This document shows positions 6,784-13,193 of a stretch of 19,164 nucleotides of DNA, piece after piece. The notes beneath the pieces are model-generated. The model saw nothing but the letters and a program-made list of their open reading frames with translations, did no database searches and was not told the origin of the DNA. Within the stretch, counting starts at the first letter, position 1; each line of letters starts with the position of its first letter. The stretch is from JAYTJL01 sp043731125 (lineage in GTDB: Bacteria; Patescibacteriota; Saccharimonadia; Saccharimonadales; UBA10212): positions 1 to 19,164 of the forward strand of contig JAYTJL010000018.1 of the NCBI GenBank assembly GCA_043731125.1, written 5' to 3'. The position numbers and the translations under genes are program-made.

Positions 6784-7833
6784 GTGGGAAAGACAACACC
6801 ACTTCGCAGACTGGCGCTCAGTAGCTTTCTAGCTGTAGTCCTAGCAGTACTTATTGTTATTAGGGGAGCGGGTGCGGCAGAGTTAACCTTGCGCAATATA
6901 AGCGTTGGGTCTGGTATTCCAGGCTCTGACACAAGTCACACGTTTAATTTCACTTTTGGCAGTCCTGTCGCGCTTGGTTCTATTACTTTTTTGTACTGTG
7001 AGAATACTCCTGTCTTCGACCAGTCCTGCGACCCCCCGGTTGGGCTGGACTTGAGCGGGGCAACTCTCTCTTCACAGTCAGGCAACACGGGTTTTAGCAT
7101 TGATACCGTGAATTCTACCCCTAATATGATTGTTTTAACTCGGTCGGCCGCTGTAGCCGCGACCGTACCAAGTAGCTATGTGTTAAATAACATCATCAAC
7201 CCAACCAATGCCCCACACTCTGAATTTATTCAAATTAGTACCCACGCAGCAATAGATGGCAGTGGACCGCGTATAGACGAGGGAGCTGTTGCATTTGCCA
7301 TCAACCCTGTTTTAGACGTGTCTGCCTATATACCACCGTTTCTCAATTTCTGTGTTGGGGTTAGTGTTGCGTTGGACTGCACATCTACTATCGGTGACAG
7401 CATCGACCTAGGCATCATTTCAAAGTCATCAGCCAACGCGGCTACCTCTCAGTTCTCAACAGCAACAAATGACCCCAGTGGTTATGTGGTGTATGCCCTA
7501 GGCAACACTATGACATCTGGAAACAATATTATTCCGTCACTTGCCACTCCACTACCGTCGGTAATTGGTTCGTCTCAGTTTGGGCTAAACCTACGGTCTA
7601 ATACAGCTCCAGCAGTCGGTCAGGAGCCATTCGGGGTTGGGACGGGTCTGCCAATTCTCAACTATAACTTTCCCAACTTCTACACCTATAATGACGGTGA
7701 CTCTATTGCAAGTTCCACTCTCTCATCTGATTACACACGCATGACAGTTAGCTATCTTATCAATGCTGCTGGTCCGCAGCCAGCAGGTATTTACTCAACA
7801 ACCCTCACTTATTTGGCTACGGTCTCATTTTGA
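6784..7833 (+). CDS. Shorter secreted relative of the surface paralogs
   Basis: A 349-residue protein starting at GTG 6784; no ATG lies ahead of the signal peptide. The signal peptide runs to about residue 33 (LAVVLAVLIVIRGAGA before AELTLRNIS). The mature N-terminus AELTLRNISVGSGIP matches the paralog signature QITxRSLxISSxxP. The first cysteine pair (LYCENTPVFDQSC) and LNFCVG...DC are kept, but the other six cysteines are absent. Its C-terminal half instead resembles the 1715-2452 protein (SQFGLNLRSNTAPAVG, YNDGDSI, MTVSYLIN, PAGIYS), so it links the two groups. It ends YSTTLTYLATVSF, which fits the WxL motif YxxxLTWxL with Tyr for Trp. The frame ends TGATG, directly coupled to the next reading frame. 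Confidence 0.85.
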   Translation: MGKTTPLRRLALSSFLAVVLAVLIVIRGAGAAELTLRNISVGSGIPGSDTSHTFNFTFGSPVALGSITFLYCENTPVFDQSCDPPVGLDLSGATLSSQSGNTGFSIDTVNSTPNMIVLTRSAAVAATVPSSYVLNNIINPTNAPHSEFIQISTHAAIDGSGPRIDEGAVAFAINPVLDVSAYIPPFLNFCVGVSVALDCTSTIGDSIDLGIISKSSANAATSQFSTATNDPSGYVVYALGNTMTSGNNIIPSLATPLPSVIGSSQFGLNLRSNTAPAVGQEPFGVGTGLPILNYNFPNFYTYNDGDSIASSTLSSDYTRMTVSYLINAAGPQPAGIYSTTLTYLATVSF

Positions 7834-7873
7834 TGAAAAAGCACAAGAGGGGTTTATCGTTAGCAAGCATATT

Positions 7874-7882
7874 TGCTATACT
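7874..7882 (+). promoter_or_regulatory. Candidate internal promoter before the DUF916-like gene
   Basis: TG (7874-7875), C, TATACT (7877-7882) is an extended -10 of the same form as those at 2599 and 4050. No good -35 is present. A start near 7889 lies just before ATG 7902, supporting independent expression of the anchor gene within the operon. Confidence 0.45.
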
Positions 7883-7901
7883 ATTTGAGAACACATATTA
7901 T

Positions 7902-8900
7902 ATGGGGCAATTTATATCTAAATACAGAATACTAGTTTTGGTGGCATTAGCGTTGCCCGCGCTGTTAACTACGCTTGTTAGCGCGCAGACGCCTACAGGC
8001 AGTGGGCTATCGATAACACCGACTATTTCTGAATTTACCCTCAAGCCGGGCCAAGCCGATAAAATAGACATCACACTCAAAAATATTACCGTCAATCCGC
8101 TCAATGCCATAGCCGCCATTAATGATTTCGAAGCAGACAACTTAACGGGTAACCCTCAGTTAATATCAGATACTCAAGACCCATCGCCAAACAGTATTAG
8201 AAAGTTTGTTGTTGGTTTGGATAACGTCCCCTTAGCAATCGGTGAACAAAAGAAGGTGACGGTAACTATTCAGGTCCCTGAAGATACACCAGCGGGCGCA
8301 TACTACGGAGTAATTCGCTACAAAGCTTCACCAGCTGTTCCTGGATCCACCCCAGCACCCGGAGAAGTATCGTTATCCGCAAGCGTCGGCACCATTGTTT
8401 TGGTAACCGTACCTGGACAGATAAAAGAGCAAGTCCAACTGAGTGGCTTGCATGTATATAGTGGCCCTAAAAACAGCCCTCGTGAAAGTAGCCTATTTTT
8501 CTCACAGCCCAACCGTGTAGGTGTGGAAGTCAACAACCTAGGAAATGGCTTCATTAAGCCATACGGGACTATAGAAGTTAGACGAACTTTTGGTGGTCGA
8601 GTCTATAGCTATCAATTGAACGGCCAAAAAGTAAAGTCCAACGTACTCCCCAACAGTAAAAGAACATTTATTAACGAAATATTTAACGTCAATCGGCCAG
8701 GTCGTTACACCGTTACAGCCAATGTTTCCTACGGTCAAGGTTCGGATGTACTAGTGCTTAGTAAAACCTTCTGGTATCTTCCTGCTTGGATATTTATTGC
8801 CATCATTGCTGTCATAGCACTGCTTGTTGCTAGTGCACTCTATGCTCGCCGTCGTTACAAAAAAGGCTCTCATCAGCGCGACTCTCATAGAGGGTATTAG
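7902..8900 (+). CDS. DUF916/WxLIP-like membrane-anchored surface protein
   Basis: I prefer ATG 7902 (332 aa), which gives a compact signal peptide (MGQFISKYRI, core VLVALALPALLTTL, cut after VSA). The frame is also open from ATG 7833, coupled to the previous stop, but that adds 23 residues and a second hydrophobic patch. The first mature domain, about residues 30-165, has SITPTISEFTLKPGQ, IDITLKNIT and VTVTIQVPEDTPAGAYYGVI. This is the pattern of the DUF916 (WxL-interacting, peptidoglycan-binding) domain of Firmicutes. A second beta domain follows (SQPNRVGVEVNNLGNGFIKP), like the DUF3324 half. One transmembrane helix at about 291-313 (WIFIAIIAVIALLVASALYA) is followed by an Arg/Lys tail. In Firmicutes such proteins anchor WxL proteins to the wall. 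Here five secreted proteins lie upstream, so the same role is inferred. Family match is by eye only. Confidence 0.8.
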   Translation: MGQFISKYRILVLVALALPALLTTLVSAQTPTGSGLSITPTISEFTLKPGQADKIDITLKNITVNPLNAIAAINDFEADNLTGNPQLISDTQDPSPNSIRKFVVGLDNVPLAIGEQKKVTVTIQVPEDTPAGAYYGVIRYKASPAVPGSTPAPGEVSLSASVGTIVLVTVPGQIKEQVQLSGLHVYSGPKNSPRESSLFFSQPNRVGVEVNNLGNGFIKPYGTIEVRRTFGGRVYSYQLNGQKVKSNVLPNSKRTFINEIFNVNRPGRYTVTANVSYGQGSDVLVLSKTFWYLPAWIFIAIIAVIALLVASALYARRRYKKGSHQRDSHRGY

Positions 8901-8923
8901 TAAAGTTTAGAAAAGAGAAGAAG

Positions 8924-9808
8924 GTGGGATATAAAAACCTTATCCGACCCGTAGCCATTTTGGCTGTTGGCTTTTGGCTGTTGGCTTTTGGCTTGCCGTC
9001 TGTGACCTTTGCTGCAACCCAAGACGGCTCCGTTGGCATTGAAGGTGTTATCCCTGCAACTCCTCCTACCCAGGCGCCTACCATTAATATTCCTACCAAC
9101 GGGCAGGGTTTTAGTAGCCTACCAATTAACGTCAGTGGCCTCTGCAAAACAGATCTGTTGGTGCAGGTTTTTAAAAATAATGTTTTTGCAGGATCGGCTG
9201 TCTGCACAGGGGGTAGTTATTCTATGCAGATAGACCTTTTTGATGGCAAGAATGATCTTGTCGCCAGGCAATATGATGCACTTAACCAATCCAGCCCAGA
9301 CTCCAACCTCGTGAGCGTAACTTTTAGCACTGGTTTTGCTGCGAGCGGTCCACGCTTGTCGCTGACTACTCTGTACGCCAAGAGGGGTGCCGACCCAGGC
9401 AGTGTATTAACTTGGCCAATCACATTAAGCGGTGGAAAGGGACCGTACGCTATTAGCATTGACTGGGGGGATAACAGCAAAACAGACCTTATAAGTAGAG
9501 CAGAACCTGGCAACCTAGACCTAGAGCACACTTATAATAAGTCGGGAATATACAACATAATAATCAAGGCCACAGACTCTACTGGGCAATCAGCCTTTTT
9601 GCAGGTAGTGGGTGTTGCAAATGGTCCTATTCAGCAGTCTAACGCTAGTGGTAATACGGTTGCTGCCGGAACGCCTCAAATACCGATATTTTTTTGGATA
9701 ATACTAGGACTGCTGTTTCCGATATTGCTATCTACTTTCTGGTTGGGTAAAAAGCACCAGTTGCAGAAGATACGCGACAACTTACGCCGCGGCAAGTCAC
9801 CGGTGTAG
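8924..9808 (+). CDS. PKD-domain single-pass surface protein
   Basis: A 294-residue protein from GTG 8924, 23 bp after the DUF916-like gene, with AGAAGAAGG immediately ahead. The signal peptide spans about residues 1-30 (LAVGFWLLAFGLP, cut after TFA). Residues about 45-130 look like an Ig-like domain (TINIPTNG...INVSGLC..TDLLVQVFKNN). Residues about 160-230 are a PKD domain, recognisable by ISIDWGDNSKT, LEHTYNKSGIYNIIIKATDS. One membrane helix follows at about 253-275 (FFWIILGLLFPILLSTFWLG), then a strongly basic tail. The outward domains suit protein-protein or glycan contact. As last gene of the surface operon it may work with the DUF916-like anchor. A 14-bp tandem repeat lies in the signal-peptide codons. 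Confidence 0.85.
   Translation: MGYKNLIRPVAILAVGFWLLAFGLPSVTFAATQDGSVGIEGVIPATPPTQAPTINIPTNGQGFSSLPINVSGLCKTDLLVQVFKNNVFAGSAVCTGGSYSMQIDLFDGKNDLVARQYDALNQSSPDSNLVSVTFSTGFAASGPRLSLTTLYAKRGADPGSVLTWPITLSGGKGPYAISIDWGDNSKTDLISRAEPGNLDLEHTYNKSGIYNIIIKATDSTGQSAFLQVVGVANGPIQQSNASGNTVAAGTPQIPIFFWIILGLLFPILLSTFWLGKKHQLQKIRDNLRRGKSPV
8961..8994 (+). repeat. 14-bp tandem repeat, 2.4 copies, inside a signal peptide
   Basis: TGGCTGTTGGCTTT occurs at 8961-8974 and again at 8975-8988, with a partial third copy to 8994. The unit is not a multiple of three, so gain or loss of one copy would shift the frame of the PKD-domain protein. Confidence 0.85.
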
Positions 9809-9825
9809 TTCTTAATCTGTTGAAG

Positions 9826-9834
9826 TGCTAAACT
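9826..9834 (+). promoter_or_regulatory. Extended -10 promoter of mnmA, probably leaderless
   Basis: TG, C, TAAACT (hexamer 9829-9834) ends 8 nt before ATG 9843, so transcription should start at about 9841, at the start codon. No Shine-Dalgarno precedes the ATG. The GTG at 9825 lies within this element and is an unlikely start. Confidence 0.5.
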
Positions 9835-9842
9835 CATACCTG

Positions 9843-10901
9843 ATGAAGACAGTTTTTGTTGGTTTATCTGGTGGGGTTGATTCCTCTGTCGCAGCCTTGT
9901 TGCTAAAAGAGCAGGGGTACTGTGTGGTGGGTGTATACATGAAGAATTGGAGTCGGGATTTGCCTGGAATGCCTTGCCCTTGGATGGATGACTACCAAGA
10001 TGCTAAGCGAATAGCCGTGCAACTGGGAATTGACTTCAAGATGTATGATTTTGAAAAGGAGTACCATCACAAAGTCGTGGACTACATGTTGGAAGAATTC
10101 CAAGCAGGCCATACGCCAAACCCAGACATCATGTGCAACCAAGAAGTTAAGTTCAAACTATTTCTTAATACTTGCTTGGCTGACGGTGCCGACTATATTG
10201 CCACCGGCCACTACGCTCGCGTGGAGCACGCTCTAGCCAAAAGTTCTCATCTTTTGCGGGCAAAAGATGAGAATAAAGACCAGACCTACTTTTTGTATAG
10301 AACTACTCAACGAGCACTGTCAAAGACCATATTTCCACTTGGTGAACTGACAAAACCAGAAGTAAGAAAACTTGCAATAAAAAATAATTTAGTCACAGCA
10401 GAGAAGAAAGAAAGCATGGGAATATGTTTTGTTGGCAAAGTAGGCATCAAGGACTTCTTGCAACAATACATTAAAAGCACACCAGGAAAGATAGTCGATC
10501 AAAATGGAGGAGTTATTGGCGCGCACGACGGAGCAATATTCTACACAATCGGCCAGCGTCGTGGGCTGGATGTAGGGGGCGGGCTTCCATACTATGTGAT
10601 CGGCAAAGACATGGCCAAAAATGAGGTATACGTTACTACTGACCTTCAGGATGAGAAGTTATGGAGCGATACAATTAAGCTCACTTCTATGCACTGGATC
10701 AATCCAGACCTTGTGGCTAACTACCAACTATCCGTTAGAACTCGTCATAGAGCAAAATTGGTGCCGGTTAAGACTCTGGAGCAGATTGACACCAGCACGT
10801 GGGTCGCTGTGCTAGAAGAAGACGTGAGAGCACTCACCCCTGGGCAGTCTGCTGTCTTTTACAGCAGGGAAGAATGTTTAGGTGGGGGGATTGTCGTTTA
10901 G
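9843..10901 (+). CDS. mnmA: tRNA-specific 2-thiouridylase MnmA
   Basis: MnmA activates U34 of tRNA(Lys/Glu/Gln) with ATP and transfers persulfide sulfur to give 2-thiouridine, in the cytoplasm. The start at ATG 9843 gives 352 residues, full length for the family; the upstream GTG 9825 would add six residues not seen in MnmA. The PP-loop SGGVDSS is at residues 9-15. PNPDIMCN carries the first catalytic cysteine (Cys98, equivalent to E. coli Cys102) and MGICF the second (Cys195, equivalent to Cys199). ATGHYAR, KDENKDQTYFLY and the C-terminal barrel segment FYTIGQRRGL are also clear. The gene follows the surface operon by 34 bp but appears to have its own promoter. A 13-bp perfect hairpin lies inside the coding sequence at 10244-10273. 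Sulfur-relay partners (IscS, TusA-E) are not in the window. Confidence 0.97.
   Translation: MKTVFVGLSGGVDSSVAALLLKEQGYCVVGVYMKNWSRDLPGMPCPWMDDYQDAKRIAVQLGIDFKMYDFEKEYHHKVVDYMLEEFQAGHTPNPDIMCNQEVKFKLFLNTCLADGADYIATGHYARVEHALAKSSHLLRAKDENKDQTYFLYRTTQRALSKTIFPLGELTKPEVRKLAIKNNLVTAEKKESMGICFVGKVGIKDFLQQYIKSTPGKIVDQNGGVIGAHDGAIFYTIGQRRGLDVGGGLPYYVIGKDMAKNEVYVTTDLQDEKLWSDTIKLTSMHWINPDLVANYQLSVRTRHRAKLVPVKTLEQIDTSTWVAVLEEDVRALTPGQSAVFYSREECLGGGIVV
10244..10273. repeat. 13-bp perfect inverted repeat inside mnmA
   Basis: TTCTCATCTTTTG (10244-10256) and CAAAAGATGAGAA (10261-10273) are exact reverse complements with a CGGG loop. The hairpin falls in codons for SHLLRAKDEN, just before the conserved KDQTYFL block, where the family usually varies in length. 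Confidence 0.85.
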
Positions 10902-10929
10902 AATTAGCGGTGGTAACATAAAAGGGATA

Positions 10930-10935
10930 TATACT
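10930..10935 (+). promoter_or_regulatory. Possible -10 box before the small Ala/Pro-rich gene
   Basis: TATACT at 10930-10935 sits in an AT-rich stretch after mnmA, and a start near 10942 would leave an 18-nt leader carrying the AAAAGGG ribosome binding site. No convincing -35 is seen, and read-through from mnmA is possible. Confidence 0.4.
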
Positions 10936-10959
10936 AATTTATAAGAAAAGGGTAACAAC

Positions 10960-11127
10960 ATGGGACTATTCAACTTCTTCAAAAAGAAAGACAACGCACC
11001 AGCAGCACCAGCTCCTGATGCAACGGCTGCACCAACACCGGATGTCAGCGCACCGGCACCACCAGCACCAACACCTCCAGCTGACGAAACAACACCTCCA
11101 GCTACACCAACACCACCAGTAGTTTAG
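10960..11127 (+). CDS. Small Ala/Pro/Thr-rich protein (55 aa)
   Basis: ATG 10960 opens a 55-codon frame closed by TAG 11125-11127. The ribosome binding site AAAAGGG (10946-10952) is 7 nt upstream and is one of the best in the window. The protein begins MGLFNFFKKKDN, a short amphipathic basic segment also found at the start of many small bacterial proteins. It then continues with a 43-residue tail made almost only of Ala, Pro and Thr with a few Asp, Glu, Ser and Val. The tail should be extended and disordered. A strong intrinsic terminator follows directly. Real translation is supported by the ribosome binding site, clean stop and terminator. The function is unknown; a membrane-surface or linker role is speculation. 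Confidence 0.78.
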   Translation: MGLFNFFKKKDNAPAAPAPDATAAPTPDVSAPAPPAPTPPADETTPPATPTPPVV

Positions 11128-11143
11128 TCAAATATTGACACTC

Positions 11144-11176
11144 AAAAACACCCCTGTTGAAAGGGGTGTTTTTTTG
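11144..11176 (+). terminator. Rho-independent terminator
   Basis: AACACCCCT (11147-11155) pairs with AGGGGTGTT (11162-11170) around the loop GTTGAA; flanking A and T tracts extend the stem. The T-run 11169-11175 follows. It ends the small-gene transcript and lies 15 bp before ATG 11191 of alaS. Confidence 0.92.
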
Positions 11177-11183
11177 TTAAAAT
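11175..11183 (+). promoter_or_regulatory. Extended -10 promoter of alaS, probably leaderless
   Basis: TG (11175-11176), T, TAAAAT (11178-11183) ends 7 nt before ATG 11191, so the mRNA would start at about 11190. The only upstream DNA is the terminator of the previous gene, and no Shine-Dalgarno is available. The geometry matches the mnmA promoter. Confidence 0.5.
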
Positions 11184-11190
11184 GGTTATA

Positions 11191-12801
11191 ATGACAGCTC
11201 AAGAGATTCGCCAGAGGTATTTCGACTTTATGGTCCAAAACGGCCACAATCTGGTGCCGCGTGCGCTTTTAATACCTCAAAATGATCCAACAACTCTCTT
11301 CACCGGTAGCGGTATGCAACCGCTTATTCCTTATTTATTAGGCGAGACCCACCCCGACGGTAAAAGGATAGTGGATAGCCAAACCTGCTTTAGAGCAGAA
11401 GACATGGACGAAGTGGGCGACAATCGCCACACAACATTCTTTGAGATGTTAGGTAACTGGAGTCTGGGCGACTATTACAAAGCGGAGCAACTAGAATGGT
11501 TTTTCACATTTTTGGTAGACGAAGTTGGCCTAGACCCCAAAAACCTATTTGTAACCTGTTTTAGTGGAGATGAGAATAGCGGAGTAGCCAAAGACGCCGA
11601 TAGCGCAGAGGTCTGGAAGGATTTATTCAACAGCAGAGGAATTACCTCTGAGGCTGTAGACGTCGGCACCGAGGAAGATGGCTACAAAACTGATTTTCTG
11701 ACGGGTAACAACCGCATTTTTTACTATGACGCTAAGAAAAACTGGTGGAGTCGCAACGGTGTGCCGGCAAATATGCCAGTAGGTGAACCCGGCGGGCCAG
11801 ACAGCGAAGTTTTTTATGATTTTGGTACTCCTCATGATGAAAAATGGGGTAAATATTGCCATCCCAACTGCGATTGTGGCCGATTTTTAGAGATTGGCAA
11901 TTCTGTTTTTATGGCTTACAAAAAAACCAAAGACGGCTTTGAAGAGTTGCCGGCTCCAAACGTAGACTTTGGCGGTGGACTAGAGAGAATAGCCGCGGCA
12001 GCCCTGGGCAACCCAGACGTATTTAAGATAAGCCTTCTCTGGCCAATCATTGAGGGACTTGAGCTTTTGAGTGGCAAAAAATATGCCGACCACACACAAA
12101 GTATGCGGGTGATTGCTGACCACCTGCGTGCCGCGATGTTCTTAATTGTTGATGGGGCGCATCCTAGCAATAAAGAACAAGGCTATGTGGTGCGCCGACT
12201 GATGCGCCGAGCTATTCGGTATGCTTTTGATCTTGGCATAGAGCAAGATTTGTGTGAAAAAGTCGCACCTATCATTGCCCAGATTTACAGGGGTGACTTC
12301 CCTGAGTTACTTGAAAATGAAGCCCAGGTAGTAGAGGCAATGGTTCGTGAAGAAAAACTCTTTCGCACAACTCTTAGAAAAGGCATCCATGAACTAGAAA
12401 AATTAGCAGGCGACAAGAAATACTTAACAAGTCAAGTAATTTTCAAACTCTATGACACATATGGGTTTCCAGTAGAGCTTGTTACTGAAGAAGCCACAGC
12501 TTTGAAGATAGAACTAGAAGATGATTGGCGCATTGGTTTTGATAGTTTGATGAAAGAGCAGCGAGAACGGAGCCAGTCAGCATCCCAAGGCATGTTTAAG
12601 GGTGGTCTGGCAGACCATTCCGAACAAGTGGTTAAATACCACACTACAACTCACTTGATGTACCAGGCGCTCAACAATGTGTTGGGCGGCGGCGTTGTTC
12701 AGCGCGGTAGTAACATAACAGCTGAGCGTACAAGGTTTGATTTTTTCACATACCGAAAAGGTAACACCCGAGCAAATCAAACAAGTCGAGGATATCGTTA
12801 A
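11191..12801 (+). CDS. alaS: Alanyl-tRNA synthetase, main part, interrupted by a frameshift
   Basis: AlaRS charges tRNA(Ala) in the cytoplasm and clears mischarged Ser/Gly with its editing domain. I choose ATG 11191 (MTAQEIRQRYFDFM); ATG 11182 overlaps the -10 box. The class II core is clear: LFTGSGMQPLIPYLLG, then motif 2 with CFRAEDMDEVGDNRHTTFFE at about residues 65-85, and GYVVRRLMRRAIRY at about 331-344. The editing-domain zinc motif HTTTH is at 484-488. After AERTRFDF the frame leaves the family, giving FTYRKGNTRANQ and a stop at 12799-12801. The conserved continuation RFDFSH is restored by removing one T from the T6 run 12741-12746. The repaired protein would be about 637 residues and continues in the next entry. 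The shift may be a sequencing or assembly error, a true mutation, or a slippage site. Confidence 0.95.
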   Translation: MTAQEIRQRYFDFMVQNGHNLVPRALLIPQNDPTTLFTGSGMQPLIPYLLGETHPDGKRIVDSQTCFRAEDMDEVGDNRHTTFFEMLGNWSLGDYYKAEQLEWFFTFLVDEVGLDPKNLFVTCFSGDENSGVAKDADSAEVWKDLFNSRGITSEAVDVGTEEDGYKTDFLTGNNRIFYYDAKKNWWSRNGVPANMPVGEPGGPDSEVFYDFGTPHDEKWGKYCHPNCDCGRFLEIGNSVFMAYKKTKDGFEELPAPNVDFGGGLERIAAAALGNPDVFKISLLWPIIEGLELLSGKKYADHTQSMRVIADHLRAAMFLIVDGAHPSNKEQGYVVRRLMRRAIRYAFDLGIEQDLCEKVAPIIAQIYRGDFPELLENEAQVVEAMVREEKLFRTTLRKGIHELEKLAGDKKYLTSQVIFKLYDTYGFPVELVTEEATALKIELEDDWRIGFDSLMKEQRERSQSASQGMFKGGLADHSEQVVKYHTTTHLMYQALNNVLGGGVVQRGSNITAERTRFDFFTYRKGNTRANQTSRGYR

Positions 12802-13105
12802 TCAAAAAATAGCCGAAGACCTCCCCGTCACCTGGAAAGAAGAAAACACCAAAGAAGCATTTGCTAACGGCGCGTCAGGAGCGTTTGGCGATAAGTATGG
12901 CGACAAGGTAAAAGTATATACCATTGGCGATCCTGCCAGTCCGTTTAGCAGAGAAATCTGTGGTGGACCTCATGTAGAGCGCACCGGGGTTATTGGAGAG
13001 GGTGGCATGGATTCGACAGGCTCACCATATACGAAAAAGTTCAAAATCATCAAAGAAGAATCATCTTCCTCGGGTGTCAGACGAATAAAGGCCGTTTTAC
13101 AGTAA
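12746..13105 (+). CDS. alaS: Alanyl-tRNA synthetase, C-terminal part of the editing domain (second frame)
   Basis: This is the continuation of alaS in the +1 frame, about 119 codons starting with SHTEKVTPEQIKQVEDIVN. It carries the second half of the editing-site zinc motif, CGGPH (about residues 590-594 of the repaired protein), preceded by YTIGDPASPFSREI. The only candidate start codon is a TTG at 12737 in mid-domain with no ribosome binding site, so it is not an independent gene. The protein ends SSSGVRRIKAVLQ, right after the editing domain. The C-Ala domain found in E. coli AlaRS (876 aa) is absent, as in other very short CPR forms. A complete pair of zinc motifs in two frames implies the enzyme is, or was until very recently, functional. 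Confidence 0.93.
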   Translation, partial: SHTEKVTPEQIKQVEDIVNQKIAEDLPVTWKEENTKEAFANGASGAFGDKYGDKVKVYTIGDPASPFSREICGGPHVERTGVIGEGGMDSTGSPYTKKFKIIKEESSSSGVRRIKAVLQ

Positions 13106-13125
13106 GTTATACATAACACCTCGGG

Positions 13126-13164
13126 GTTGGTCACAACAGAGTTGGTCATGGTATAATTTATACC
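13126..13164 (+). promoter_or_regulatory. ftsA promoter with direct repeat and palindrome over the -10
   Basis: TGG followed by TATAAT (13152-13157) is a consensus extended -10. It lies inside the inverted repeat GGTATAA-T-TTATACC (13150-13164). Upstream, GTTGGTCA is repeated at 13126-13133 and 13141-13148. Start would be near 13164, 30 nt before ATG 13194. The layout resembles an operator, but no regulator is known here. Confidence 0.6.
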
Positions 13165-13193
13165 GATAATGCTTCTAAACCAATCTGTTTAAA

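Noticed and set aside
2656..7833. Outer-membrane beta-barrel C-terminal signature
   Set aside because: The terminal aromatic strand recalls the BAM signal, but CPR bacteria are thought to lack an outer membrane and the proteins do not show regular barrel strands.
2656..7833. Sortase-anchored (LPXTG) proteins
   Set aside because: No LPXTG motif, C-terminal helix or basic tail is present in any of the secreted proteins.
12737..13105. Independent gene starting at TTG 12737
   Set aside because: It begins in mid editing domain of AlaRS with no ribosome binding site and continues the upstream protein after a one-base shift.
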